From the NCBI GenBank assembly GCA_020850755.1, contig JADZEB010000009.1, forward strand, positions 47,590 through 111,589: a DNA stretch of 64,000 nt, in the 5' to 3' direction. The translations under genes were made by a program, and so were the position numbers. Below the pieces are notes generated by a model, which worked only from the letters and a program-made list of their open reading frames with translations, did no database searches and was not told the origin of the DNA. This DNA comes from Alphaproteobacteria bacterium (GTDB taxonomy: Bacteria > Pseudomonadota > Alphaproteobacteria > Acetobacterales > Acetobacteraceae). Positions 45,839 through 55,538 of the stretch are shown here, in pieces (position 1 is the first letter of the stretch; every line of letters starts with the position of its first letter).

Positions 45839-46983
45839 TCGCGCGCCGCCTGCACCGCGAAACCGGCATGGGCCTGCCCGAGAAGCTCTGGAACACGAGC
45901 TGGTCCTTCGTCCTGCTGCTCTGTCTCGTGGCCGGGGTGGGCTATGCCATGCTGTTCGCCGCCGCCGGGGGCAATGCCGAACCGTGGGCGGGGCGGCATG
46001 CGATTCGCTTCGGCTTCTCGCTCGTGATCATGCTTTCGATCGCGATGATCGATATCCGGCTGATCCTGCGCCTGGCCTGGCCCGCCTATGCCGCCGGCAT
46101 CGCGCTTCTGCTGTTCGTCGATCTGCATGGCGCGGTGGGGAAGGGGGCGCAGCGCTGGATCGATCTCGGCGTGCTGCAGCTCCAGCCGTCCGAGCTGATG
46201 AAGGTGCTGCTGTCGCTGGCGCTGGCGGCCTATCTGCACCGCGCGAGCTGGGAGCGGATGGGCAACCCGCTGTTCCTGCTGCCGGCGCTGGCGGCGATCG
46301 CGCTGCCGGTGGCGCTGGTGCTGCGCCAGCCGAACCTGGGCACGGCGCTGATCATCGGCATGGTCGGGGCGACGGTCCTGTTCGTGGCCGGGCTGCGCTG
46401 GTGGAAGATCGGGCTCGTGCTCGGTTCCGTCGCGATCGCCGCGCCGATCGCCTATGAAAGCCTGCACGATTACCAGCGCGCGCGCATCCTGACCTTCCTC
46501 AACCCTGAGCGCGATCCCTTGGGCACCGGCTATCACATCATCCAGAGCAAGATCGCGCTCGGCTCGGGCGGGATGTTCGGCAAGGGCTGGCTGCAGGGCA
46601 CCCAGGCGCATCTCAACTTCCTGCCGGAGAAGCAGACCGACTTCGTCTTCACCATGCTGGCCGAGGAATGGGGCTTCGCGGGCGCGATCAGCGTGCTGGG
46701 GCTGCTGGTGCTGGTGGTGGCCTTCGCCTTCGGCATGGCGTTGCGCTGCCGCCACCAGTTCGGGCGGCTTCTGGCGGTGGGGATCGGCGTCAACTTCTTC
46801 CTCTACATCTTCGTCAATGTGGCGATGGTCATGGGGCTGATCCCGGTGGGCGGTGTGCCCTTGCCGCTGATCAGCCATGGCGGCTCGGCCATGATCACGG
46901 TGATGTTCGGCTTCGGCCTGCTGATGAGCGTGCATGTGCACCGCGACGTCGAGATCGAGGGCGCGCGCGAGGAAGAAGCCTAG
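45835..46983 (+). CDS. rodA: Peptidoglycan glycosyltransferase RodA
   Basis: SEDS-family polymerase for lateral wall glycan, 382 aa with ten hydrophobic segments. Diagnostic stretches are DLGVLQLQPSELMKVLLSLALAAYLH, RQPNLGTALIIGM, LPEKQTDFVFTMLAEEWGF and VGGVPLPLISHGGSAMITVM. Last gene of the operon. An imperfect hairpin at 47011-47032 follows. Confidence 0.96.
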   Translation: MIARRLHRETGMGLPEKLWNTSWSFVLLLCLVAGVGYAMLFAAAGGNAEPWAGRHAIRFGFSLVIMLSIAMIDIRLILRLAWPAYAAGIALLLFVDLHGAVGKGAQRWIDLGVLQLQPSELMKVLLSLALAAYLHRASWERMGNPLFLLPALAAIALPVALVLRQPNLGTALIIGMVGATVLFVAGLRWWKIGLVLGSVAIAAPIAYESLHDYQRARILTFLNPERDPLGTGYHIIQSKIALGSGGMFGKGWLQGTQAHLNFLPEKQTDFVFTMLAEEWGFAGAISVLGLLVLVVAFAFGMALRCRHQFGRLLAVGIGVNFFLYIFVNVAMVMGLIPVGGVPLPLISHGGSAMITVMFGFGLLMSVHVHRDVEIEGAREEEA

Positions 46984-47010
46984 GCGCCCGCTGGCTGGTG
47001 TCGCCCATGC

Positions 47011-47032
47011 CGGTCCGGCCTTGCCGGGACCG
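47011..47032 (+). terminator. Hairpin after rodA
   Basis: CGGTCCGGC (47011-47019) pairs with GCCGGGACCG (47023-47032) with one bulged G and a 3-nt loop. No T-run follows, so its role as terminator is uncertain. Confidence 0.35.
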
Positions 47033-47155
47033 TGGCGGGGGGAGGCCGCGCGGGCCCAGGCTCGGGCCGATGCAGGCGCCGGGCGGGGGCTGGGGCCGGG
47101 GCAGGGGTTTCCTGCGGCACGACCCAGCCATGCGCATGTCCGGTCCGCGTCGGGC

Positions 47156-47184
47156 TCGACAAGCCGGGGGCGCTTTGCTATATC
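47156..47184 (+). promoter_or_regulatory. Candidate promoter of tRNA-Lys
   Basis: TCGACA (47156-47161), 17-nt spacer, TATATC (47179-47184), about 40 nt before the mature tRNA 5' end. Confidence 0.6.
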
Positions 47185-47224
47185 GCCGCCCTCGCCGGTG
47201 GTCATCGTCGGCGGGGCCTTGGTG

Positions 47225-47300
<76 letters not shown>

Positions 47301-48195
47301 TCTAATCCACTGAAATCATTGATATATGCGGCAGACGCTCCGGCGTCCCGCCCGTTTGCCTCGGTGCCTGACCGGACATTGATCGGACGGGCGGGCCAGA
47401 AAGCCCCGCTCAGGCCGACTGTGCCCGGCCTTGCCTCCACAGGCTGGGGCCGGCATCGTCTTGGCCGTGTTTCCAGAGGCGTCGCGGTGGGCGAGTTCCA
47501 GACTGCCCCGGTCCCGTCGATGACGGGCTTCTCGTCTCGTCGGCCGGAAGCTCTGCGGCGTGATCGAGGCCAAGGCCAAGGGCACCACCCTTTCGGGCTT
47601 CGCCGGGCAAGCCGCGCGCTCCATCGTCGATGCGCCACGACACCTGGTGCCCCAGCAAGGCCGGGTCCGGTTCGAGTGTGTCTCGTCGGGCGCCGCGACG
47701 ATGTTCAGGGTAGCGTCCGCGCAGGTGGTGGGAATTCCGGTCTCGCCCGGGGTGTGCCGTGACCTACGCGATGTCCTCGAGGTGAGGCGGGAGTCCGGAC
47801 CACACCGAGCTTCAGGGTGGCGGTGGCCGGTCGCGGCGAGGCCGTGATCCGGCGGTAGCCGTTGCTGCCACGCCGCGCGGCCAGGGCCACGATGCAGGCC
47901 ATCGGCGGCCTCACACCTTTGGCCATCTGCGGCGGCTTGAGCTGCGCCGACCATGCCGGCCGGGCACGGCAGCCGAGGGGACATTCTTCAAGACTTCGGC
48001 ACAATGCGGCCCTGCGCAAGACCATTCCCTGAATCGTCCAACAACCGGAGATCCCCTGAACGCGCTTCGGGAGGAATGTGTTGATTGGCGCCGCGACATT
48101 TGTTACGATTGCGAAATCATTTCGCGTCCTGCATGATCGCGAGCGACCCGAGGTCGGCTCGGCTTTCGTGCATTTTCAGGAAGGGGGAGGGCGCC
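47301..48195. other. Gene-poor stretch after tRNA-Lys with a faint transposase trace
   Basis: About 895 bases with no intact gene recognised. On the minus strand near 47960-47860 the translation MACIVALAARRGSNGYRRITA resembles the N-terminal block of IS3-family OrfB transposases (IVALA..YG.YGYRRITALL); it continues into unrelated sequence, so at most a short remnant survives. Other frames show nothing familiar. Base composition is slightly less GC-rich than in the core regions. Confidence 0.45.
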
Positions 48196-49566
48196 ATGAT
48201 TGCGAGAATTCCAGGCGAACTGCGCGGCATGGTTCGGGGCGAAGTGGTGGTGCCGGGCGATGACGGATATGACGCGGCGCGGATGGTCCATAACGGGATG
48301 ATCAACAGGCGACCGGCCATGGTCGTGCGCGTGGCGAACACCGGCGACGTGATGCGGACCGTCAGGTATGCGCGAGACAACGATCTCGCCCTGTCGGTTC
48401 GTGGCGGCGGTCACAGCGGCCCGGGATTTGGAACCAACGACGGCGGTGTCGTCATCGATTTCTCAAGGATGAGGGGGGTGCGGGTCGATCCTCTGGCGCA
48501 GACCGCCAGGGCCGAGGGCGGCGCCACGTGGGGCGACTTCAACGCCGCGACGCACGCCTTCGGCCTCGCGACGACCGGCGGCGTCATTTCCACCACCGGT
48601 ATCGCGGGCCTTACGCTCGGCGGTGGGATCGGTTACCTCTCGCGGGGTCTCGGGCTTTCGCTCGACAATCTCGTATCTGCCGACGTGGTGACTGCCGACG
48701 GTGCGATGCTGGTTGCATCCGAGAAGGAGAACGACGATCTTTTCTGGGCCATTCGCGGCGGCGGCGGCAATTTCGGCATCTGCACGTCGCTGGAATACAG
48801 GCTGCACCCGGTCAGGAACGTCTACTGGGGCCCGATGTTCTACGAGATCGACGAGACCGAGAACATCCTGAAGTTCTACCGGGACTACATCAAGAACGCG
48901 CCGGAGCAGATGGGGGCGTTTCCCGCATTCCAGATCGCCCCGCCGCTTCCCTTCATTCCGGAGGATCGCCACGGCGACATGTTCGCCGCGATCGTCGCAT
49001 GCTGGTCCGGCGACCCGGCGGAAGGCGAACGCCAGTTCAAGGCCTTCCACGACGTTGCCGAAGTCAAGGCCGAGATGATCGGCCCTGTTCCCTATCCGGC
49101 GATCAATTCGGCCTTCGACGGTCTTTTCCCGCCGGGGATCCGGCAATACTGGAAGGGCAACTTCGTCAACGAACTGACCGACGACGCCATAGCGGCCCAC
49201 ATCCAGCACGGACCGAACGCCCCGACTGTGAGTTCGACCATGCACCTCTATCCCATAAACGGGGCTTGCCACCGCGTGGCGCCCGATGCGACCGCCTTCG
49301 GGCACCGCGATGCCAACTTCGCGATGGTGATCCTGGCGGCCTCGGACAAGCCTGATCTCGACGACACCAACAGGAAGTGGGTGCGCGACTACTCGAACGC
49401 AGTCGCCCCATATTCGAAGGTTGGCGGCTACGTCAACTTCATGGACGATGACGACACCGATCGGATCAGATCCAACTACGGCGGAAACTACGACCGGCTG
49501 GTGGAGATCAAGCGGAAATACGACCCGGACAATGTCTTCCGGATCAATCAGAACATCGCGCCCTGA
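48196..49566 (+). CDS. FAD-linked oxidoreductase (FAD_binding_4 / BBE family)
   Basis: 456-aa flavoprotein of the berberine-bridge/6-hydroxynicotine-oxidase type. RGGGHSGPGFGTNDGG carries the His that binds FAD covalently; GGVISTTGIAGLTLGGGIG lacks the second (Cys) attachment residue, so mono-covalent FAD is expected. The C-terminal BBE motif YDRLVEIKRKYDPDNVFRINQNI is intact. Substrate unknown. AAGGGGGAGG precedes the ATG. It stands alone between two gene-poor stretches and uses more AT-containing codons than core genes, consistent with acquisition. Confidence 0.9.
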   Translation: MIARIPGELRGMVRGEVVVPGDDGYDAARMVHNGMINRRPAMVVRVANTGDVMRTVRYARDNDLALSVRGGGHSGPGFGTNDGGVVIDFSRMRGVRVDPLAQTARAEGGATWGDFNAATHAFGLATTGGVISTTGIAGLTLGGGIGYLSRGLGLSLDNLVSADVVTADGAMLVASEKENDDLFWAIRGGGGNFGICTSLEYRLHPVRNVYWGPMFYEIDETENILKFYRDYIKNAPEQMGAFPAFQIAPPLPFIPEDRHGDMFAAIVACWSGDPAEGERQFKAFHDVAEVKAEMIGPVPYPAINSAFDGLFPPGIRQYWKGNFVNELTDDAIAAHIQHGPNAPTVSSTMHLYPINGACHRVAPDATAFGHRDANFAMVILAASDKPDLDDTNRKWVRDYSNAVAPYSKVGGYVNFMDDDDTDRIRSNYGGNYDRLVEIKRKYDPDNVFRINQNIAP

Positions 49567-50386
49567 CCGTGCGGCTAGAAGCAGGCGCGGCAAGTCGAAT
49601 GTGGTGTAGCGCTATTTCCGGGGCGCGGCCTGGACATCCGGTGTGGCGGTTTCCCCGGACGTGTTGAACATTCCGCCGCGGGCCGAGGTGTCGCGGCCAG
49701 GCGAGCATCGGCTCGGGACGCCTCCGCGGGAATGAGGTTGTCCAGCGTCGGTTCTTCCACCACTCGCTTCCGCCGGGCCTTCTCCCGTATCGGGTTGCTG
49801 CTCGACACCCTGGTCGGGCCTCAGGCGGCCATGCTCCAGCCACGGCCGGCCGAAGTTCCCATGCCCACGGCCTCCTTCCCGGAGGGTCAGCCCTGTCGTT
49901 GCAGCCCGACCGAATGCACGGAGGATGGTCACGGTCTCCGCTCTACGCGGCCGACACGGCGGCAACCCGTCAGCCCTTCTCCGGCGTTGGCGCGCTGTCC
50001 GCGCCGAGTGCGGCGGTGGCTAGCGACGCCGCCCTGCTGCGCTTCATCGTGGACGTGACGCCGGCCATCGACACCACGTCGCCGACACGGTGCGCGATCG
50101 CGTACCCCCTTGCCACGCCGGCAACACAGCATGGTCAGCCGTGACGCTCGGCAGCAACAGGAAGCCCTGGCGGCATCAGGTTCCGGCAGAGGCCGCGTGC
50201 CCCGGGTCGTCTCGCGGCGAGAACAGCGGACGTTCCGCCGCCACCTGAGACAACACGGCGGCATTGCGCAGCCGTGCGGCCTTGTGCAGGCTGCCGCGAG
50301 CCATCTAATCTCATTTGCTTCTTGTGCCCGGTCGACCATCTCAAGCGTCGGCGGCGTCAGGGCTCGGCGCACCCGGACGAATCAGC
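49567..50386. other. Gene-poor stretch, nothing recognised
   Basis: About 820 bases. Several short frames on both strands (for example a plus-strand frame ending at 50144 and minus-strand frames at 49575-49808) show protein-like composition in places but no family that I can name and no good start signals. Possibly remains of decayed genes. Confidence 0.5.
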
Positions 50387-51153
50387 ATGCCATTCCTCTG
50401 GCGCGTCTGGGGGGCGGTGATCGCCGTGAACTTGGCGGTCCTCATGGTATTCATCGGCCTCGCCTCGCTGCAGTTCGCCGCGATCCATTCCGGGCTTGTG
50501 GGCGAGCGGCTCGGTCTACTCGCAACCCGCACGGCGGGACCCTTCGAGCAGGCGGCACGGCTCGGCCTCAGTCTCGCGAGCGTGCGCAACGCCGATGGGC
50601 TGCTAGAGCGCGCACGGCAGACTGACGAGGCAATCGCGGCGATCCATGTCTTCGATCCCGAGGGCCGAATCCTCCACTTGACCGAGCACGCCCCGCCCCC
50701 GGCAATCCCGTCAAGCGCGCGCGCGGCGCGGGCCGGGATCGGCGGCGCGACCTGGCACATCGAGGCCGAGGGCACCTTCCTCGCCGGTGCGGACATCCCG
50801 GGCCGCGGTGGGCGCTCCCCGGGCGGGTACTGATCGTCTATTCGGCGGCGCAGAACGCGGTACGCGTGGGTGCGATGGGCACGGAGCTGATCCTGTCCGG
50901 CGTGCTGGTGCTGCTTGCTTCCATGGCCATCGGCGCGGCGGTGCTGCGGCTCGGGTTGCGCCATCAGATCCGCACATTCGACGCGATCGAGGCCGACATC
51001 GGGACCTTCGAGCGCGAGGCCTGGCGCAGTGCCGCCGGTGCTCCGGTGCCGCCATCGGACGGGGATTGGGGCATTCGCGCCATGCTCGACGAGGGCGAGG
51101 AGACCTACCGCGCGGCCGGGCGTGCGATCTCGGCGGCGGGAGAACCAGTGTGA
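50387..51153 (+). pseudogene. Two-TM periplasmic-sensor-like protein, interrupted by a frameshift
   Basis: First frame (50387-50833) gives TM1 (VWGAVIAVNLAVLMVFIGLASLQF) and a periplasmic domain with IAAIHVFDPEGRILHLTEHA and GADIPGRGGR. At about 50815-50828, in CCCCGGGCGGG, the frame breaks: read one phase over, it continues RVLIVYSAAQNAVRVGAMGTELILSGVLVLLASMAIGAAVL (TM2) and a cytoplasmic tail to 51153. Restoring one base would give one protein of ~255 aa with a Cache-like extracytoplasmic domain. The second part alone has a GTG at 50866 and a hydrophobic start, so it might still be made. Sequencing error cannot be excluded. Overlaps the next gene by 4 nt. Confidence 0.7.
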
Positions 51154-52151
51154 GCACGCGCGGCCGCCCCTTCGAATGGCGGGAGATCGGACCTCGGCTG
51201 ACGCTGGCGCTTGCTGTCATCGTCACCTTGTCTCTGCTCGCGCCGAGCCAGCTCGCGGTCCGCGCCTTCGACCGGGCGATCGAGCCGGAACTCGCGAGCC
51301 GCACGCGGCTCGTCGGCGCGATCGTGCGCGAGGCGGTGCAGCACCCGTTGGATAGCGGCATACCGTTCGACGCACTGGCGGGGCTCGATCGCTACCTTGC
51401 CGAGACGCTGGCGCGGTTCGAGGAGGTGGACCGCATCGCCATCGTCACCACCGAGGGCGCGACGATCGCCGAGGTCGTGCGGCCGGCCCGCCGATCGCTA
51501 CTCGATCGCGCGGGAATCGAGGCGCTGCGGGGGCGCGCGCCGGCCTACAGCCTGCCGATCGTGGCGGGGGCCCGGCTGGCCGGCACGATCGAGGTGCAGA
51601 TCCGACCGGACTTCGTCCAGTCCCGGCTGCGCGACGTCTTCCTCGACGTGCTGGTGATCGCGCTCGTGGCGACGCTGATCGCGCTTGAGCTTACGCTCGG
51701 CGTCGCGCTCGCGACCGTGGGCAAGCCGCTCAGGCGCGTGCTTCTGCTGCTCGAGGAACAGCGGCAGGGCCTGTTCTTGCATCGAATCCGCGCCGGGGGT
51801 GTCGGCGCGCTCGGGCGCGTCGCCGCACGGCTGAACGACCATGCGGAGGATCTCGCGGAGCGGCTGCGTGCCCTGCCTTCCTCGGTGCGCGCGCGACTGC
51901 CGGCCGACTTCGCCGGCCGCATCGCCGAGGGGCGGCCGGCACGTCTCAGGCTGTCGGACATCGGCGATGTCAGGCCCGCGCTGTTCCTGCTCTCTATTGG
52001 CACGGAGATCGCCGCGGCCTTCCTGCCCGTCTATGCCCGCGCTGCGTCGCGTCCCGACTGGCTTTCGCCCGAGCATGCGGCGGCGGCGCCGCTGCTCGCC
52101 TACTTGGCATCGGTCGCGGCGCTGGGCGTCTCGCGCGCCAGGCAGGGATGA
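51150..52151 (+). CDS. Sensor-type membrane protein with truncated MFS-like C-terminus
   Basis: 333 aa from GTG 51150 (GTGA overlap with the previous gene). TM1 (LTLALAVIVTLSLLAPSQLAV), a periplasmic domain (DRIAIVTTEGATIAEVV, PIVAGARLAGTIEVQIRPDF), TM2 (VFLDVLVIALVATLIALELTLGVAL), then a HAMP-like helical segment (KPLRRVLLLLEEQRQG). The last ~65 residues (VRPALFLLSIGTEIAAAFLPVYARA, then HAAAAPLLAYLASVAALGVSR) look like the first two helices of a major-facilitator transporter, after which the protein stops. An intact relative would continue with ten more helices, so an internal deletion is likely. Function unknown. Confidence 0.6.
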   Translation: MSTRGRPFEWREIGPRLTLALAVIVTLSLLAPSQLAVRAFDRAIEPELASRTRLVGAIVREAVQHPLDSGIPFDALAGLDRYLAETLARFEEVDRIAIVTTEGATIAEVVRPARRSLLDRAGIEALRGRAPAYSLPIVAGARLAGTIEVQIRPDFVQSRLRDVFLDVLVIALVATLIALELTLGVALATVGKPLRRVLLLLEEQRQGLFLHRIRAGGVGALGRVAARLNDHAEDLAERLRALPSSVRARLPADFAGRIAEGRPARLRLSDIGDVRPALFLLSIGTEIAAAFLPVYARAASRPDWLSPEHAAAAPLLAYLASVAALGVSRARQG

Positions 52152-52164
52152 GGGGGAGGCGGGG

Positions 52165-52764
52165 ATGAAGCTGCGGAGGTGGCTGGGGGCGATCGGCGTG
52201 CTGGGGGCGATCGCCTCGTCGCAGGCCTTCGCGGCGGACCGGAAAGTGATGATCGCGACCTGGCGCGGCTGCGAGGAGGCCTGCCGTGGCGTGCAGGAGG
52301 TGCTGGCGCGAGAGGGCACCGGAATCGAGGTGCTGCTGCGCGACGCGGGCGGGAGCCGCGCGCGCGTCACGGAGTTCCTGGCCGAGGCGCGGCGCGACCG
52401 GGTGGACCTGATCGTCACCTGGGGCACGGGCGTCTCGCTCGGCATGGCCGGGACGCTGGCGCAGCGCGGCAATGCCCGCTTCAACCGGGACATCCCGCAG
52501 GTGTTCATGATTGTCGCCGACCCTATCGCCTCGGGCCTCATCGAGAGCCTGGAACGGCCCGGGCGGCGGAACCTGACCGGCATCTTCAACCGGGTGCCGG
52601 AGGAGGTGAACATCGACACCATCCGCGCCTACCTGCCCGGATTCCGGCGGCTTGGGTTGATCTACAACCGCAACGAGCCGAACTCGGTGCTGAAGCGCGA
52701 CGAAATGGCGGGACTGGCGGCGACCCGCGGCTTCGAGTTGACGGCGGTGCCCAGGTTCGCCTGA
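52165..52764 (+). CDS. ABC transporter substrate-binding protein (PF04392-like), C-terminally truncated
   Basis: 199 aa with a signal peptide (LGAIGVLGAIASSQAFA) and the N-terminal lobe of the tryptophan/tyrosine-type ABC substrate-binding family: VDLIVTWGTGVSLGMAGTL, IPQVFMIVADPIASGLIESL and RNLTGIFNRVPEEVNIDTI. Family members are ~320 aa; the second lobe is missing and the last residues (TAVPRFA) end abruptly 36 nt before the end of the neighbouring convergent ABC operon. AGGGGGAGGCGGGG precedes the ATG. It probably cannot bind ligand normally. Confidence 0.75.
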   Translation: MKLRRWLGAIGVLGAIASSQAFAADRKVMIATWRGCEEACRGVQEVLAREGTGIEVLLRDAGGSRARVTEFLAEARRDRVDLIVTWGTGVSLGMAGTLAQRGNARFNRDIPQVFMIVADPIASGLIESLERPGRRNLTGIFNRVPEEVNIDTIRAYLPGFRRLGLIYNRNEPNSVLKRDEMAGLAATRGFELTAVPRFA

Positions 52765-52802
52765 AGCAGCCTCCGGTCGGGCCATGCCGCGCGGCGGGCC
52801 GG

Positions 52803-53606
52803 CTACTTCTCCATGCGCGAGAGCGCGCTCGTGAAGCCGATCGTGCGCTCCATCAGCAGCAGCATGGCCAGGATGCCGAGGATCACGACCGAGGAGACAG
52901 CGGTCAGCAGCGGGTCGTCGGCATATTCGAGATGGCCGTAGATCTCGACCGGCAGGGTGGTGATGCGCGGCCCGGTGAGGAACAGCGACACCACCAGATT
53001 GTCGAACGACATGATGAAGGCGAAGCTCGCCCCCGCCAGCACACCCGGCATCAAGAGCCAGATCGTCACCTTGAAGAAGACGCGCATGGGCGAGGCGCCG
53101 GCGATCCGTGCCGCGCGCTCGATGTTCGGATCGACACGCTCCAGGCTCACCAGCACGAGCCGCACCACATAGGGCATGGTGACCAGCACATGGCCGAGCC
53201 AGAGACCCAGGAAGCTGGAGCTCAGGCCCAGCCGCGAGAGATACATCAGGAGCGCGATCGCCAGCACGAGCTGTGGCAGCATGAGCGGCGACAGCAGCAG
53301 CCCCTCGACCGCGGCGCGGCCGGGAAAGCCGTGGCGGCGGATGCCGATCGCCGCCGTGGTGCCGAGAAGCACGCTGGCCGCCGCGCTCGCCACCGCCAGT
53401 TGCAGGCTGGTGACGGTGGCGTGCAGGAACTCGGGCTGCTTCAGGATCTGCACATACCAGCGCAGCGAGAAGCCCTCGGGCGGGAATTGCAGCATCGCGT
53501 TCGAGGTGAAGCTGATCGCCGCCACCACCGCCAGCGGCGCCACCAGCAGCAGCAGCGTGAACATCGCCGCGAGCAGGAGCAGCGGGTTGCGCGCCCTGGG
53601 CGTCAT
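52803..53606 (-). CDS. ABC transporter permease, PotC-like
   Basis: 267-aa inner-membrane permease with six hydrophobic segments and the EAA-type loop IERAARIAGASPMRVFFKVTIWLLMPGVLAG. Resembles the PotC subunit of spermidine/putrescine-type importers. ATG 53606 overlaps the stop of the other permease. Last gene of the operon; substrate inferred only from family (polyamine or a related cation/sulfonate). Confidence 0.88.
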   Translation of the reverse strand: MTPRARNPLLLLAAMFTLLLLVAPLAVVAAISFTSNAMLQFPPEGFSLRWYVQILKQPEFLHATVTSLQLAVASAAASVLLGTTAAIGIRRHGFPGRAAVEGLLLSPLMLPQLVLAIALLMYLSRLGLSSSFLGLWLGHVLVTMPYVVRLVLVSLERVDPNIERAARIAGASPMRVFFKVTIWLLMPGVLAGASFAFIMSFDNLVVSLFLTGPRITTLPVEIYGHLEYADDPLLTAVSSVVILGILAMLLLMERTIGFTSALSRMEK

Positions 53607-54454
53607 TGCCGGTTGCCCTGCAGCCGGCGCACCAGCACGTGCTGGATCGTATAGACGCCGAGCACGAGCGCGACCAGCAGCAGGCCGATCGCGGCGCCGA
53701 ACGGCCAGTTCAGCGTCACCAGGAACTGCTCGACAACGAGGTTCGCCACCGTCTTGGTCATGCCGCCGCCCAGGATGCGCGGGGTGACGAAGGAACTCGC
53801 GGCGATCGCGAACACCAGCAGCGAACCGGCGGCGATGCCCGGTAGGGTGAGCGGCAGGATCACGCGCAGGAACACCAGGCGTGGCGGCGCGCCGGCGATC
53901 GCGGCGGCGCGCAGCACCTCGGGCTGGATGCCTTGCAGCGAGGTCAGGACCGACAGCACCATGAAGGGCAGCAGCGCCTCGATCAGCCCGAGCACCACGG
54001 CGAACTCGTTGTAGATCATCCGCACCGGCCGTTCCACCAAGCCGGTCCAGATCAACAGGCCGTTGATCGGCCCGTTGTCGGCCAGGATCACGATCCAGCC
54101 GAGCGAGCGGATCGTTACGCTGACCATCAGCGGCGCAAGCGCGGCGAAAAGCAGCAGCGCGCGCAGCCAGGGCCGCTGGCGCGCGGTCCAGTAGGCGAAG
54201 GGATAACCCAGCACCAGGCAGCCCAGCGTCACCAGCAGGCTGATGCGCAGCGTCGTCCACAAGACGCCGAGATAGTAGGGATCGCCCAGGAAACGGGCGA
54301 AGTTGCGCAGCGACAGGTCGTAGATGATGCCGCGCCCGGCGCGATACTCGGCGAGGCTGATCACCGCCGTGATCACAAGCGGATAGGCCAGCAGTGCCAG
54401 GATGGCCACCAGCGCCGGCAGCACGACCAGCGGCGGATGCCGCCACCTAGTCAT
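53603..54454 (-). CDS. ABC transporter permease, PotB-like
   Basis: 283 aa, six hydrophobic segments, EAA loop VLRAAAIAGAPPRLVFLRVILPLTLPGIAAG. PotB-type partner of the following permease (ATGA overlap) and overlapping the ATPase gene upstream by 8 nt. Confidence 0.88.
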   Translation of the reverse strand: MTRWRHPPLVVLPALVAILALLAYPLVITAVISLAEYRAGRGIIYDLSLRNFARFLGDPYYLGVLWTTLRISLLVTLGCLVLGYPFAYWTARQRPWLRALLLFAALAPLMVSVTIRSLGWIVILADNGPINGLLIWTGLVERPVRMIYNEFAVVLGLIEALLPFMVLSVLTSLQGIQPEVLRAAAIAGAPPRLVFLRVILPLTLPGIAAGSLLVFAIAASSFVTPRILGGGMTKTVANLVVEQFLVTLNWPFGAAIGLLLVALVLGVYTIQHVLVRRLQGNRQ

Positions 54455-55523
54455 GCAGGAACACCGTGTCCTCGGCCGCCCAGGCGAGGCGAACCGCCTC
54501 CCCGGCGGTGCGCGCGGCCTGGCGCGTATCGGCTTCGCGCACGCGCCAGAGAAGATCGCCCACCGCGACCTCGGTGATGCGATGGGCGCCGAGGAAGCTT
54601 GTGCGCAGAACGCGCCCGGGGACGGTATTGGCGTTGTCGGGGGCGTCGCCCTCGGCCAGCAGCCGCACGCGCTCGGGGCGCACCATCAGGGTGCCGCGCG
54701 CCGGCGCTGCCGCCCCCTGCCTTGCGTTGAGCGTCGCGCGCCAGCGCTCCCCGCCCGGCCCTTCGAGCAGCGCATCTCCCGCAACGGCGACCGGGGCGAA
54801 GTTCGCCGCGCCGAGGAAGTCGGCGACGAAGCGCGTTTCCGGGCGGAAATACACGCTTTCCGGCGTGCCGAGCTGTTCGATCCGGCCGTGGTTCATCACG
54901 ACGATGCGATCGGCGATGTGCAGCGCCTCCTCCTGGTCGTGGGTCACGAACAGGGCCGAGACCCGCACCTTGCGCTGGATCTCGCGCACCTCCTCGCGCA
55001 TCGACAGGCGCAGCTTGGCGTCGAGATTGCTGAACGGCTCGTCCAGCAGCAGCACCTCGGGGCGATAGACCAGCGCGCGCGCCAGCGACACGCGCTGCTG
55101 CTGGCCGCCGGAAAGCTGGTGCGGCATGCGCGCCTCCAGCCCGTCCAGGCGCACCAGCGCCAGCGTCTCCCGTGCGCGCGATTGCGCTTCCGCCCCGCCG
55201 ACGCCGCGCGCGCGCAGCCCGAAGGCGACATTCTCCAGCACCGAGAGATGCGGGAACAGGGCGTAGCTCTGGAACACCATGCCGCTGTTGCGCCGGTGCG
55301 GCGGCACGCCGTTCATCGGCTTGCCATGCAGCTTCACCGTCCCGCTGTCGGGATCGAGGAAGCCGGCGACGATGTTCAGCGTCGTCGTCTTGCCGCAACC
55401 CGAGGGACCGAGCAGGCAGACGATCTCGCCCTCGGCCACGCTCATCGACAGGCGATCGACGGCCAGATGCTCGCCGAACCTCTTGCTGACCGAGGCGAGC
55501 TCGATCGCCGCAGCGCTGGTCAT
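54447..55523 (-). CDS. ABC transporter ATPase, PotA-like
   Basis: 358 aa: Walker [13 protein letters not shown], signature [15 protein letters not shown], Walker [16 protein letters not shown], and a C-terminal TOBE domain (residues ~240-355) as in PotA-type import ATPases. Lies between the binding protein (15 nt upstream) and the permeases. Confidence 0.93.
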   Translation of the reverse strand: MTSAAAIELASVSKRFGEHLAVDRLSMSVAEGEIVCLLGPSGCGKTTTLNIVAGFLDPDSGTVKLHGKPMNGVPPHRRNSGMVFQSYALFPHLSVLENVAFGLRARGVGGAEAQSRARETLALVRLDGLEARMPHQLSGGQQQRVSLARALVYRPEVLLLDEPFSNLDAKLRLSMREEVREIQRKVRVSALFVTHDQEEALHIADRIVVMNHGRIEQLGTPESVYFRPETRFVADFLGAANFAPVAVAGDALLEGPGGERWRATLNARQGAAAPARGTLMVRPERVRLLAEGDAPDNANTVPGRVLRTSFLGAHRITEVAVGDLLWRVREADTRQAARTAGEAVRLAWAAEDTVFLHD

Positions 55524-55538
55524 GGTCCGGGCGTGGGA

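Noticed and set aside
50866..51153. Separate small membrane protein starting at GTG 50866
   Set aside because: Sequence upstream in the same phase (RVLIVYSAAQNAV) continues the periplasmic domain of the preceding frame, so a frameshifted single gene is more likely; independent expression remains possible.
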